From an uncultured Sterolibacteriaceae bacterium (GTDB taxonomy: Bacteria; Pseudomonadota; Gammaproteobacteria; Burkholderiales; Rhodocyclaceae), in assembly GCA_937888595.1 (NCBI GenBank), contig CALARK010000008.1, positions 190,478 through 254,477 on the forward strand: 64,000 nt of DNA. Reading direction: 5' to 3'. The position numbers and the translations under genes are program-made. This document shows positions 1-8,467 of the stretch, piece after piece. Positions within the stretch are counted from its first letter, which is position 1; each line of letters begins with the position of its first letter. Under the pieces are notes generated by a model. The model made no database searches, was not told where the DNA came from, and saw only the letters and a list, made by a program, of their open reading frames with translations.

Positions 1-192
1 GATCAGGGGCACCGCGGCGAAGGACAGCGGCGTCTTCGTGATCGCGTTGAACAGCAGCGCTGGGAAAAGCACGAAATAGACGAGCTTCTCGAGCCCCGTC
101 CAGAAATGGTCGCCCAGCGTCATCCAGCGCCGCAGACCGTAGCCGAGCAGGATCAGCGCGAAATCCGGAAACAGCGCGAGGGCGGTGTTCAC
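1..192 (-). CDS. AEC-family (auxin efflux carrier-like) permease, N-terminal part
   Basis: The first 64 residues read VNTALALFPDFALILLGYG and continue with hydrophobic helices (LVYFVLFPALLFNAIT), the N-terminal pattern of AEC-family secondary transporters such as malonate or other organic-anion permeases. The rest of the gene lies beyond the left edge. I chose the GTG at 192 because the upstream ATG in the TGATG junction hits a stop after one more codon. The gene follows the CaiB-like gene with a 4-nt gap and is probably co-transcribed with it, so an organic-acid substrate is possible but not shown. Confidence 0.6.
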   Translation of the reverse strand, partial: MNTALALFPDFALILLGYGLRRWMTLGDHFWTGLEKLVYFVLFPALLFNAITKTPLSFAAVPLI

Positions 193-196
193 GGCA

Positions 197-1381
197 TCAG
201 ATCACGCGGGCGGTGCGCAGGCCGGCGATCTGCTCGTCCGTGTAGCCCGCGGCACGCAGGATTGCCGTCCCGTCGGCGCCGACTTTCGGTGCCGGCGCAC
301 GCACGGCGAAGTCGAGCCCGCTCATCTTCAGCGGCGGGGCGAACTGGCGCAAGCCATCCACGTCCGGCAGCATGCCGCGTGCCGCGAGTTGGGGGTGCGT
401 CATCGCCTCCTCGAAAGTGAGCACCGGCGTCACGCCGCAGTCGAAGCGGTCGAACAACGCGCTCCAGTGGGCCAGCGGCCGGCTGGCGAACAGTGTCTCG
501 AGTTCGGCCCGCGTGCGCTCGCCATCGGCCCCGCGCGCGAGGCCGAAGGGCTCGAGATCAGGGCGTTCGATCGCGTTGCAAAACACTCGCCAGAACTTCG
601 TCTCGAGCGCGCCGACCGCCATCCAGCGGTCGTCCTGGGTGCGGTAGATGCCGTAGCCGGGCACGCCGCCGTTCAGGTCGTCGGTGCCGCGCGGCTGTGT
701 CCGGCCGCGCGCCAGCACGGAGAGCAGGCCCGTGTAGGCGTGGGCGAAGGTCGCATCGGTCATCGCGACATCGATGTAGCGCCCCTCCCCGGTCGCCTTC
801 GCACCGATCACCGCGGCGAGGATGCCCATCGCGGCGCTCAGGGCACCGCCGAGCAGGTCGCCGATCTGCAGGTTGGGAATCGCCGGCGCACCACCTGCGG
901 TACCGATCTGGTCGAGCACGCCGGCCGTCGCGATGTAGTTGAGGTCGTGCCCGGCGCGGTCCCGCCACGGGCCGTCCTGGCCGTAACCGGTGATGGCGCA
1001 ATAGACAATGCGCGGATTGATCGCCTTGACCGCTTCATAGCCGACGCCGAGCTTGTCGACCACGCCGGGGCGGAAGCTCTCGACGATCACGTCGGCATCG
1101 CGGGCGAGGCGCAGGAAGACTTCCACGCCGGCCGGCTGCTTGAGGTCGAGCCGCAGGCCGCGCTTGTTCCGGTTCACCACCCGGAAGAAGAAACTGTCCT
1201 CGCCCGGCGCCGCGCCGAGCCCCATCGTGCGGGCGTAATCGCCCGCACCGCCATCCTCGATCTTGATCACATCCGCACCGAGGTCGGCGAGGTGCAGGGT
1301 ACAGACGGGACCGGGCAGCAGGCGGGTGAGGTCGAGGACTTTCAGCCCGGCGAGCGGGCCACTGGCGTGGGGTGCGGTCAT
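197..1381 (-). CDS. CaiB/BaiF-family CoA-transferase or alpha-methylacyl-CoA racemase-like protein
   Basis: 394 residues from ATG at 1381. The N-terminus has LKVLDLTRLLPGP and GADVIKIE, typical of family III CoA-transferases. His145 in GHDLNYIA and Asp175 in IGDLLGG are 30 residues apart, the spacing of the catalytic His/Asp pair in alpha-methylacyl-CoA racemases, so racemase-type chemistry on 2-methylacyl-CoA is a real option; CoA transfer between acids is the alternative. The C-terminal segment APKVGADGTAILRAAGY carries a copy of the dispersed 23-bp repeat in the slot where relatives usually have G-E-H-T. The gene is divergent from the Asp/Glu racemase gene across 64 bp. Confidence 0.85.
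   Translation of the reverse strand: MTAPHASGPLAGLKVLDLTRLLPGPVCTLHLADLGADVIKIEDGGAGDYARTMGLGAAPGEDSFFFRVVNRNKRGLRLDLKQPAGVEVFLRLARDADVIVESFRPGVVDKLGVGYEAVKAINPRIVYCAITGYGQDGPWRDRAGHDLNYIATAGVLDQIGTAGGAPAIPNLQIGDLLGGALSAAMGILAAVIGAKATGEGRYIDVAMTDATFAHAYTGLLSVLARGRTQPRGTDDLNGGVPGYGIYRTQDDRWMAVGALETKFWRVFCNAIERPDLEPFGLARGADGERTRAELETLFASRPLAHWSALFDRFDCGVTPVLTFEEAMTHPQLAARGMLPDVDGLRQFAPPLKMSGLDFAVRAPAPKVGADGTAILRAAGYTDEQIAGLRTARVI
264..286 (+). repeat. Dispersed 23-bp element, copy 1 (inside the CaiB-like gene)
   Basis: One mismatch to the consensus (C to T at position 10). The change makes a perfect 12-bp palindrome, GTCGGCGCCGAC. On the coding (minus) strand it encodes K-V-G-A-D-G-T-A near residues 365-373. 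Confidence 0.9.
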
Positions 1382-1445
1382 GCGTTGATCCTGTTCTGCC
1401 GGACGGGGAGTAAGCTGCGACCGGCGCATTCTAGTGGGAGGCATC

Positions 1446-2144
1446 GTGAAAACCATCGGCCTGATCGGCGGCATGAGCTGGGAATCGACCCTGCCCTATT
1501 ACCGCCTCATCAACGAGGGGGTGAAGCAGCGCCTCGGCGGCCTGCATTCGGCGCGGCTCGTGCTCTACAGCGTCGACTTCCACGAGATCGAAGTCCTGCA
1601 GCATGCCGGCCGCTGGGACGAGGCCGGTGCATCGCTCGCCGCTGCGGCATGCGCCTTGCGCGCCGCCGGCGCGGAATGCATCGTGCTGTGCACGAACACG
1701 ATGCACAAGGTCGCCTCGGCGATCGAGGCGGCGGCAGGCATTCCGCTGCTGCACATCGCCGACCCGACGGCGCTCGCCGTGAAGCGCGCCGGCATCGGCA
1801 CGGTCGGCCTGCTCGGCACGCGCTTCACGATGGAGCAGGACTTCTACCGTGGTCGGCTGGAAAGCGCGCATGGCCTGTGCGTCGTCGTTCCGGAGGCTGC
1901 CGATCGCGAAATCGTGCACCGCGTGATCTACGACGAGCTGTGCCTCGGCCAGACGCTCGAGGGTTCCCGTGCGGCGTATCGGGCGATCATCAGTCGTCTT
2001 GTGAAGGAGGGAGCGCAAGGCATCATTCTCGGCTGTACCGAGATCGGCCTGCTGGTGCAGCAGGCCGACTCGCCGGTACCGTTGTTCGACACGACGGCGC
2101 TGCATGCCGCGAGCGCGGTCGAATTCGCACTCGCCGGCCGCTAG
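1446..2144 (+). CDS. Aspartate/glutamate racemase-family protein
   Basis: 232 residues. KTIGLIGGMSWEST at the N-terminus, CTNTMHK near residue 80 and GCTEIGLL near residue 195 are the two cysteine-centred motifs of PLP-independent Asp/Glu racemases (two-cysteine acid-base mechanism). The likely role is interconversion of L- and D-amino acids in the cytosol; the substrate is not set by the sequence. The GTG at 1446 is preferred over the GTG at 1434 because GGGAGG sits just upstream of it at the right distance. The gene is convergent with the CoA-ligase-like gene; one dispersed repeat fills the 31-bp gap. Confidence 0.85.
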   Translation: MKTIGLIGGMSWESTLPYYRLINEGVKQRLGGLHSARLVLYSVDFHEIEVLQHAGRWDEAGASLAAAACALRAAGAECIVLCTNTMHKVASAIEAAAGIPLLHIADPTALAVKRAGIGTVGLLGTRFTMEQDFYRGRLESAHGLCVVVPEAADREIVHRVIYDELCLGQTLEGSRAAYRAIISRLVKEGAQGIILGCTEIGLLVQQADSPVPLFDTTALHAASAVEFALAGR

Positions 2145-2147
2145 CGG

Positions 2148-2170
2148 GCCGTCCCGCCAGCACCGACTTT
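2148..2170 (+). repeat. Dispersed 23-bp element, copy 2 (convergent intergenic)
   Basis: Two mismatches to consensus, followed by extra T residues. It fills the gap between the converging racemase and CoA-ligase-like genes, reaching to within a few bases of the latter's stop codon. Confidence 0.9.
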
Positions 2171-2175
2171 TTTCT

Positions 2176-3414
2176 TCAGTCGTATTTCCGTTCGTCGCTG
2201 ATGACCCTGCCATCATTGGGCAGGGTGCCGGGCACCGCCAGCACGACCTCGCCGCGCAGCTTGGTCAGTTCGCGCAGGGAAGCGGCGATCGCGGCGGCCA
2301 GCCCATCCTGCGGCGCGGCCTCGCAATGCAGCGTCATCGCATCGCTGCTGTCCGGATTGGTGATGACGAGCCGGGCCCGCGCGATCTCGGGATGGCGCTT
2401 GCGCACCGCCTCGACCTGCTCCGGATGCACGAACATGCCCTTGACCTTGGCGGTCTGGTCGGCGCGCCCCATCCAGCCCTTGATGCGTGCATTGGTGCGG
2501 CCGCACGCCGACCGCCCCGGGAGGATGGCCGACAGGTCGCCGGTGCCGAAGCGGATCAGCGGATAGGTCGGGTTGAAGGTGGTGACGACCACCTCGCCGA
2601 CCTCGCCTTCGGGCACCGGCTCGCCGGTGCCGGGACGGACGATCTCGAGAATCACCTCCTCGTCGACGACCATGCCTTCGCGGGCCGGCGTTTCGTAGGC
2701 GATGACACCGAGGTCGGCCGTCGCATAGCACTGGAATCCAGCGATGCCGCGGGCGGCGAAGGCCTCGCGGACCGGCGGCAGGAAGGCCTCGCCCGATACC
2801 AGCGCCTTGGTGAGCGACGGGATCTGCAGGCCCAGTTCGTCGGCCTTGTCGAGAAGAATCCGCAAAAAGGAGGGCGTGCCGACGTAGCCGTGCGGCTGCA
2901 GGTCGGCCATCGCCTGCAGCTGCTGCTCGGTCTGGCCGACGCCGCCGGGAAAGACCGTGCAGCCAAGCGCCAGCGCACCGCTTTCCATGATCCAGCCGCC
3001 CGGCGTCATGTGGTAGGAAAAACTGTTGTGCACGAGGTCGCCGCTACGGAAACCGGCGGCGAACAGTGCGCGGGCCGTGCGCCAGTAGTCGGCATTGCGC
3101 CCTTCGGGTTCGTAGATCGGCCCGGGCGAAGAAAATACGCGGCCCATTTGTCCCCAGCGCGAAGCCACCAATCCGCCGAAGGGCCGATGCAGTTTCTGCA
3201 GTTCGATCAGCTCATGCTTGCGGACGACCGGCAGTTGCGCCAGCGCGGTGCGGGAGGTGATCGCCGCCGCATCGACATCGCGCAGGCGGTCGGCGAACCA
3301 CGGCGCATGGGCCTTGGCATGGGCGATCTGCGCCGGCAGGCGCGCCATGAGTGCCTGTTCGCGCGCGGCCGGATCGCGCGTTTCCAACGCATCGAAATGC
3401 TCGCTCATGGTCAT
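2176..3414 (-). CDS. Phenylacetate-CoA ligase-like AMP-binding-fold protein with altered P-loop
   Basis: 412 residues of PaaK-type architecture: N-terminal helices, GCTVFPGGVGQTEQQ, a VGTPSFLRILL core, SGEAFLPPVREAF, and a C-terminal LIRFGTGDLSAI ... GRADQTAKVKGMF region typical of aryl-CoA ligases. The ATP P-loop, normally SSGTTGKPT in PaaK, is SSPGPIYEPEG here (about residues 95-105), without the Thr and Lys. I recall a conserved subfamily with the same sequence, so this is probably a family trait and not damage; whether it still adenylates acids is open. The start ATG overlaps the livF stop as TGATG, so translation is likely coupled. It is the last gene of the acyl-CoA synthetase/Liv operon. 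Confidence 0.75.
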   Translation of the reverse strand: MTMSEHFDALETRDPAAREQALMARLPAQIAHAKAHAPWFADRLRDVDAAAITSRTALAQLPVVRKHELIELQKLHRPFGGLVASRWGQMGRVFSSPGPIYEPEGRNADYWRTARALFAAGFRSGDLVHNSFSYHMTPGGWIMESGALALGCTVFPGGVGQTEQQLQAMADLQPHGYVGTPSFLRILLDKADELGLQIPSLTKALVSGEAFLPPVREAFAARGIAGFQCYATADLGVIAYETPAREGMVVDEEVILEIVRPGTGEPVPEGEVGEVVVTTFNPTYPLIRFGTGDLSAILPGRSACGRTNARIKGWMGRADQTAKVKGMFVHPEQVEAVRKRHPEIARARLVITNPDSSDAMTLHCEAAPQDGLAAAIAASLRELTKLRGEVVLAVPGTLPNDGRVISDERKYD

Positions 3415-4217
3415 CAGGCCAACCAGCGTTTTCTGCGGCGGTAGTGCTTCACTTCACGGAAGCTCTTGCGGCCGGCGCTCGACAGGCCGAGGTAGAACTC
3501 CTTGACGTCCTCGTTGCTGCGCAGGTCCTCGGCCTGGCCTTCCATCACGACACGGCCGTTTTCGAGGATGTAGCCGAAGTCGGCATAGCGCAGCGCGACC
3601 ATGGTGTTCTGCTCGGCGAGCAGGAAACTCACCTTCTCGCGCTGGTTGAGATCGCGCACGATCTCGAAGATTTCCTCGACGATCTGCGGCGCGAGGCCCA
3701 TCGACGGCTCGTCGAGCAGGATCATCTCGGGGTTGGCCATCAGCGCGCGGCCGATGGCGGTCATCTGCTGCTCGCCACCGGAGGTGTAGCCGGCCTGCGA
3801 ACTGCGCCGCTGCTTGAGGCGCGGAAAATACTGGTAGACCTTCTCGAGGCTGGCCTTCAGCTCGGCGCGCGATTGCGCCTGCGTGTAGGCGCCGGTCAGG
3901 AGATTCTCCTCGACCGTCAGGTGGGCGAAGCAATGGCGGCCTTCCATCACCTGAATGACGCCGCCCTTCACCATCTCGTTGGGGGTCATCTGGTCGACGC
4001 GCCGGTCCTTGAACTGGATGTCGCCCTTGGTCACCTCACCGCGCTCGGCGCGCAGCAGGTTGGAAATCGCTTTCAGGGTGGTCGTCTTGCCGGCGCCGTT
4101 GGCGCCCAGCAGCGCGACAATCTTGCCCTGCGGCACATCGAGCGACACGCCCTTGAGCACGAGGATGACGTGGTCGTAGATCACTTCGATGTTGTTGATG
4201 CTGAGATAGGAACCCAT
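3414..4217 (-). CDS. livF: Branched-chain amino-acid-type ABC transporter ATPase (LivF-like)
   Basis: 267 residues. Walker A GANGAGKTT (38-46), signature SGGEQ (146-150) and Walker B ILLDE (166-170) are all intact. It would energise uptake of the ligand captured by the binding protein encoded just upstream. It is about 30 residues longer than E. coli LivF because of a basic C-terminal tail ending HYRRRKRWLA. The HAAT-type transporter operon here also holds two CoA-ligase-type genes, so the substrate may be an organic or aromatic acid and not leucine. An inverted pair of dispersed repeats lies in its 5' gap. Confidence 0.85.
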   Translation of the reverse strand: MGSYLSINNIEVIYDHVILVLKGVSLDVPQGKIVALLGANGAGKTTTLKAISNLLRAERGEVTKGDIQFKDRRVDQMTPNEMVKGGVIQVMEGRHCFAHLTVEENLLTGAYTQAQSRAELKASLEKVYQYFPRLKQRRSSQAGYTSGGEQQMTAIGRALMANPEMILLDEPSMGLAPQIVEEIFEIVRDLNQREKVSFLLAEQNTMVALRYADFGYILENGRVVMEGQAEDLRSNEDVKEFYLGLSSAGRKSFREVKHYRRRKRWLA

Positions 4218-4235
4218 GTCGTCTCTCGGTAAATG

Positions 4236-4258
4236 AAAGTCGGCGCCGACGGGACGGC
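4236..4258 (-). repeat. Dispersed 23-bp element, copy 3 (left arm of an inverted pair)
   Basis: One mismatch to consensus, same variant as copy 1. It points away from copy 4 so that the two GCCGTC ends face each other, two bases apart. Confidence 0.92.
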
Positions 4259-4260
4259 GC

Positions 4261-4283
4261 GCCGTCCTGCCGGCGCCGACTTT
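4261..4283 (+). repeat. Dispersed 23-bp element, copy 4 (right arm of an inverted pair)
   Basis: One mismatch to consensus (C to T at position 8), with a fourth T following. Confidence 0.92.
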
Positions 4284-4296
4284 TACTGCATGTGGC

Positions 4297-5625
4297 TTAC
4301 TTTTCCTTGCTGCAATCGCGCGGCGTGATGCCCTTTTCCTTGGCGTACTTCGCGGCGTCGGCCTGGAACAGGGGGTGGATCAGCGTCTTGTTGCCCTCGA
4401 TCCAGTCGGTCAGCGGCGTCCACTTGCTGCCGTCCCACTGCTGCATCTTCACCTTGCCCGAGCCTTCGTGGTTGCTGCACGAGGTCTTCACGTCGGGCAG
4501 CAGGCCGGTGGCACCAAGTTCCTTCAGGCGCGCCTCGGTGATGTTGAGGTTCTCGAGACCCCAACGCACCTGCTCGGCGTTCATCGCCTTGCCCTTGCCG
4601 TACTTGGCCTGCGCGGTGAGCAGCGCCTCGACCGACAGCACGGCGGCGGACACGCCGCGGTTGTAGAGGATGGTGCCGAGCTTGGAGGTGTCCTTCATGT
4701 TGCCCTTGCCGGCGCCATACACGGTCTTCTCGATGTCGGCGATCAGCGGCACGCCCTTGCCGGCCACGTTCCAGGTCGCGGACATGTAGCCCTTGGCGGC
4801 GTCGCCGGCGGGGATCACGTCCTCCTCGGAACCGGCCCACCAGGAACCGATCATGCGGTCGCGCGGGAAGCCCATCTTCTGCGCGGTCTTGATGGCGGTC
4901 ATGTTCATCACGCCCCAGCCCCACATGATCACGTAGTCCGGCTTCTCCTGGCGGATGCGCTGCCACTGCGCGCCCTGCTCGTTGCCGGGGTGAGCGACCG
5001 GGATCTGCACCAGTTCATACTTGTTGAGGCGCCCTTCGGCTTCCAGCGCGAGGATCGGCTCCTTGCCGTAGGCGGAATCGTGATAGAGGAAGACGATCTT
5101 CTTGCCGGCGAGGCTGCCGCCGTTCTTGTCCTTGAGGAACTTGATGATCGCGGATGCCTGCATCTGGTAGGTGGTCACCAGCGGGAAGGCCCAGGGGAAG
5201 ACCGAACCGTCCACCGCGCTGGTCAGGCCATAGCCCTGCATCGCCAGCGGCAGCTTGTCGGCGGCCGTCTTGTCGACCAGCGCGTAGGAAATGCCGGTGG
5301 ACATGGTGTGGATCGGGCCGGGGAAGGCCTTGGCCTTCGACTTCAGGCGCTCGTAGCACTCGACGCCCTTGGCAGTGTTGTACTCGGTCTCGCACTCTTC
5401 CCACGCGTTCTGGACGCCGTTCATGCCGCCCTTCATGTTTACGTAGGTCAGGTAGTCGATGAAGCCGCCGTAGAAGGACTGGCCGTTAGCGCCGTAGGGG
5501 CCGACCCGGTAGGAGGGCAGCATGAAGAACTGCTCTTCGGCGGCGTAGGCGGACGGCAGTGCCGCCGAGAAACAGGCGGCGGCCACGGAGGTCGCGATGG
5601 CGATCTGCTTGAACTTCTTGATCAT
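4297..5625 (-). CDS. Periplasmic substrate-binding protein of HAAT-family ABC transporter (LivJ/LivK-like)
   Basis: 442 residues from the ATG at 5625, which follows a GAGGAG ribosome site; longer upstream readings lack one. A Sec signal peptide (MIKKFKQIAIATSVAAACFS ... AYA/A) predicts periplasmic export. The Peripla_BP_6-type fold is suggested by KIVFLYHDSAYGKE, PDYVIMWGWGVMNMTAIKTA and the type-I binding-protein length, although it is about 70 residues longer than LivK. It should deliver its ligand to the LivHM pore. The ligand is unknown; CoA-ligase partners in the same operon favour a carboxylic acid. Confidence 0.85.
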   Translation of the reverse strand: MIKKFKQIAIATSVAAACFSAALPSAYAAEEQFFMLPSYRVGPYGANGQSFYGGFIDYLTYVNMKGGMNGVQNAWEECETEYNTAKGVECYERLKSKAKAFPGPIHTMSTGISYALVDKTAADKLPLAMQGYGLTSAVDGSVFPWAFPLVTTYQMQASAIIKFLKDKNGGSLAGKKIVFLYHDSAYGKEPILALEAEGRLNKYELVQIPVAHPGNEQGAQWQRIRQEKPDYVIMWGWGVMNMTAIKTAQKMGFPRDRMIGSWWAGSEEDVIPAGDAAKGYMSATWNVAGKGVPLIADIEKTVYGAGKGNMKDTSKLGTILYNRGVSAAVLSVEALLTAQAKYGKGKAMNAEQVRWGLENLNITEARLKELGATGLLPDVKTSCSNHEGSGKVKMQQWDGSKWTPLTDWIEGNKTLIHPLFQADAAKYAKEKGITPRDCSKEK

Positions 5626-5663
5626 GTAAGTCTCCTCTTCTTTGGTGGTTATCAACTGCTGGT

Positions 5664-6740
5664 TTAATGCGGGAAAGGCCACAGACGCAACTTCTCCTTG
5701 CCGATCTGCCACAGGCGGGCAAGGCCATGCGGCTCGACGATCAGGAAGAACATGATCAGCGCGCCGAAAATCATCAGCTGGATGTGCGACACCGTGGCGC
5801 TACCGAAGGGCAGGCCGAGCAGTTCGGAAAGCGCCGGCAGCGCGATGTCGAGGAAGATCGGCAGCAGCAGGATGAAGGCCGCGCCGAGGAAGCTGCCGAG
5901 GATGCTGCCGACGCCGCCGACGATGATCATGAACAGGATCTTGAACGACAGGTCGAGCGAAAAACCGTCCGGCTCGACCGAGCCGAGATAGCAGAAGGCG
6001 TAGAGCGCCCCGGCCACGCCGCAATAGAAGGAGCTGACGGCGAAGGCGAGCAGCTTGGTGCGCATCAGGCGGATGCCGATCACCTCGGCCGCCACGTCCA
6101 TGTCGCGCACCGCCATCCAGGCCCGGCCGGTCGTCGAGCGCACCATGTTCTTCGCCAGCAGCGCGAGCACGGAAACGATCGTCAGCACCAGCAGGTAGCG
6201 CGACTGCGGCGTATCGAACTTGAAGCCGAGGATCTCGACGTTCGGCACGGAAATCACGCCGGAAGACGAGTTGTTCGACAGGTAGGGGAACTTGGTCAGG
6301 CACCAGACAATGAAGAATTGCGCCGCCAGCGTCGCCACCGCGAGGTAGAAACCCTTGATGCGCAGCGAAGGCAGGCCGAACAGGATGCCGACGCCCGCTG
6401 CCGTCATGCCGGCGAGGATGAACGACAGCAGCACCGGCATGCCGTCGACGCGCACCTGGAAGTTATACGCCGCGTAGGCGCCCACCGCCATGAAGGCCGC
6501 CGAGCCGAGGGACAGCTGGCCGGCATAGCCGGTCAGGATGTTGAGCCCCAGTGCGGCGAGCGCGAAGATCAGGAAGGGGATCAGGATGGCGTTGAACCAG
6601 TAGTTGCTGGCAAACAGCGGCAACGCCAGGAAGGCGAAGGCCAGCAGCAGGACGATGCCGATGCGGTCCTGGCGGATCGGGAAGATCTGCTGGTCGGCGG
6701 CGTAGCTGGTCTTGAATTGTCCGGTTTCTCTGTAGAACAT
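5664..6740 (-). CDS. livM: Branched-chain amino-acid-type ABC permease LivM
   Basis: 358 residues with many hydrophobic helices, beginning after a short cytosolic N-terminus (IGIVLLLAFAFLALPLFA). GLNILTGYAGQLSLGSAAFMAVGAYAA is the LivM signature region, and VRSTTGRAWMAVRDMDVAAEVIGI is the cytoplasmic loop that docks the ATPases. It forms the inner-membrane channel with LivH. The gene starts 3 nt after the livH stop and is followed 38 nt later by the binding-protein gene. Confidence 0.88.
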   Translation of the reverse strand: MFYRETGQFKTSYAADQQIFPIRQDRIGIVLLLAFAFLALPLFASNYWFNAILIPFLIFALAALGLNILTGYAGQLSLGSAAFMAVGAYAAYNFQVRVDGMPVLLSFILAGMTAAGVGILFGLPSLRIKGFYLAVATLAAQFFIVWCLTKFPYLSNNSSSGVISVPNVEILGFKFDTPQSRYLLVLTIVSVLALLAKNMVRSTTGRAWMAVRDMDVAAEVIGIRLMRTKLLAFAVSSFYCGVAGALYAFCYLGSVEPDGFSLDLSFKILFMIIVGGVGSILGSFLGAAFILLLPIFLDIALPALSELLGLPFGSATVSHIQLMIFGALIMFFLIVEPHGLARLWQIGKEKLRLWPFPH

Positions 6741-6743
6741 TTC

Positions 6744-7658
6744 TTAAACCCGATCGATGTGTTTCTCGCCGAAGAGACCTTCGGGACGTACCAACAGGAA
6801 GAGCAGGGCCATCACATAGGGGAACCAGCCCTCGATGCCGCCGAAATTGCCGCCGAACCAGCCGGCCATCACCGGCGGAATGTAGATCTCGGCCAGCTTC
6901 TCGGAAGCGCCGATGATGAGGCCGCCGACGATGGCGCCCGGCACCGAGGTGAAGCCGCCGAGGATCAGCACCGGCAGCGCCTTCAGCGCGGTGAAGGTGA
7001 GCGCGAACTGCACGCCGTTGCGCGAGCCCCAGAGCATGCCGGCCACCAGCGCGACGAAGCCGGCCACGGCCCAGACCAGCGCCCAGATGTGCTGCAGCGG
7101 GATGCCGATCGACAGCGCGGCCTGGTGGTCGTCGGCCACCGCGCGCAGCGCGCGGCCGATGCGCGTGTACTGGAAGAACAGTGCCAGCAGGGCGACCAGC
7201 GCGAGGGCGAGGCCGGCGGCGAACAGATCGAACTTGCTGATCACCATGTTCCAGTTGTCGAGAATCCAGGGAATCGGCTCGTCGACCAGACCGATGTCGA
7301 GCGCGCGCACCTCGTTGCCCCACAGCAGCGGCGCGAAGCCGTCGATGAAGAACGACAAGCCGATGGTCGCCATGAACAGCGCGATCGGCGGCTGGTTGAC
7401 CATCTTGCGCAGCACGAACTTCTCTGTCGCGATACCGAACAGCGTCATGACGACGAAGGCGAGAATGAAGGCGAGCCAAAGCGGCGCGCCGTGCTCCATG
7501 AAACCGACCAGCGACAGGGCGGCGAAAAAGACCATCGCGCCCTGGGCGAAGTTGAACACGCCGGAGGCCTTGAAGATCAGCACGAAGCCCAGCGCCACCA
7601 GCGAGTACATCACGCCGGACAACAGGCCGCCGATCAATACTTCGAAGAAGAATTGCAT
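6744..7658 (-). CDS. livH: Branched-chain amino-acid-type ABC permease LivH
   Basis: 304 residues, strongly hydrophobic. It starts MQFFFEVLIGGLLSGVMYSLVALGFVLIFK with the usual LivH lead-in, and IGRALRAVADDHQAALSIGI is the ATPase-coupling loop. A strong AAGGAGG ribosome site overlaps the livG stop codon, coupling the two genes. It pairs with LivM in the inner membrane. Confidence 0.88.
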   Translation of the reverse strand: MQFFFEVLIGGLLSGVMYSLVALGFVLIFKASGVFNFAQGAMVFFAALSLVGFMEHGAPLWLAFILAFVVMTLFGIATEKFVLRKMVNQPPIALFMATIGLSFFIDGFAPLLWGNEVRALDIGLVDEPIPWILDNWNMVISKFDLFAAGLALALVALLALFFQYTRIGRALRAVADDHQAALSIGIPLQHIWALVWAVAGFVALVAGMLWGSRNGVQFALTFTALKALPVLILGGFTSVPGAIVGGLIIGASEKLAEIYIPPVMAGWFGGNFGGIEGWFPYVMALLFLLVRPEGLFGEKHIDRV

Positions 7659-7672
7659 CTGTCCTTGCCTCC

Positions 7673-8455
7673 TTAGTGCTGCGTGCCGAGATAGGCCGCG
7701 ATGACCTCGGGATTGTTCTTCACCTCGTCCGGCTCGCCATCGCCGATCTTCTTGCCGTAGTCGAGCACCACGACGCGGTCGGAGATGTCCATGACCACGC
7801 CCATGTCATGCTCGATCAGCACGATCGTGGTGCCGAGCTGGTCGTTCACGTCGAGAATGAAGCGACACATGTCCTGCTTCTCCTCGACGTTCATGCCGGC
7901 CATCGGCTCGTCGAGCAGCAGGATGCTCGGCTCGGCTGCCAGCGCGCGGCCGAGTTCGACACGCTTCTGCAGACCGTAGGGCAGGCGTCCGACCGGGGTC
8001 TTGCGGATGTGCTCGATTTCGAGGAAGTCAACCACCTCTTCCACCTTCCTGCGATGCTCCAACTCCTCGCGCTTGGCCGGCCCCCACCACAAGGCGTGCT
8101 GGAGGAAGTTGCTCTTCATCTTGAGGTTACGGCCCGTCATCAGGTTGTCCAGCACGCTCATGCCCTTGAACAACGCGATGTTCTGGAAGGTGCGCGCGAA
8201 ACCCGCGGCGGCGGCTTCGTGCGTGTTCATGTCCTTGCGATGTTCGCCGCGGAAGATGATCTCGCCTTCCTGCGGGTGATAGACGCCGTTGATGACGTTG
8301 AGCATCGAGCTCTTGCCCGCGCCGTTCGGGCCGATGATGGCGCGAATCTCGTGTTCGCGCACATTGAACGAGATGTCGGTCAGCGCCTTGACGCCGCCGA
8401 AACGCAGCGAAATGTTCTTGAGGTCGAGAATGACCTCGCCGATCTGTCTTGCCAT
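7673..8455 (-). CDS. livG: Branched-chain amino-acid-type ABC transporter ATPase (LivG-like)
   Basis: 260 residues. Walker A GPNGAGKSS (42-50) and Walker B ILLLDEP are intact; the signature region reads LPYGLQKRVELGRAL, a LivG-like variant of LSGGQ. The second ATPase of the HAAT transporter. It lies 12 nt downstream of the acyl-CoA synthetase gene, so transport and CoA activation are transcriptionally linked. Confidence 0.86.
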   Translation of the reverse strand: MARQIGEVILDLKNISLRFGGVKALTDISFNVREHEIRAIIGPNGAGKSSMLNVINGVYHPQEGEIIFRGEHRKDMNTHEAAAAGFARTFQNIALFKGMSVLDNLMTGRNLKMKSNFLQHALWWGPAKREELEHRRKVEEVVDFLEIEHIRKTPVGRLPYGLQKRVELGRALAAEPSILLLDEPMAGMNVEEKQDMCRFILDVNDQLGTTIVLIEHDMGVVMDISDRVVVLDYGKKIGDGEPDEVKNNPEVIAAYLGTQH

Positions 8456-8467
8456 GGTTCCGTTTTC

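Larger units (their letters stand above)
4236..4284. repeat. Head-to-head inverted pair of dispersed elements; long hairpin between binding-protein gene and livF
   Basis: Copies 3 and 4 form two nearly perfect 24-base arms around a central GCGC. In minus-strand mRNA this folds into a strong hairpin 13 nt after the binding-protein stop codon and about 20 nt before livF. There is no clear U-tract, so a full terminator is unlikely. Protection of the upstream mRNA or partial termination, as REP hairpins do between malE and malF, is the natural inference. Confidence 0.85.

Noticed and set aside
185..2566. Long open frame on the plus strand across the CaiB-like, racemase and CoA-ligase-like genes (793 codons)
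   Set aside because: It runs antisense to well-supported genes and is rich in Arg/His/Ala with no recognisable domain; a GC-rich shadow frame.
5667..7676. 669-codon plus-strand frame opposite livM and livH
   Set aside because: Hydrophilic shadow of two permease genes with clear transmembrane helices; no start signal or motif.
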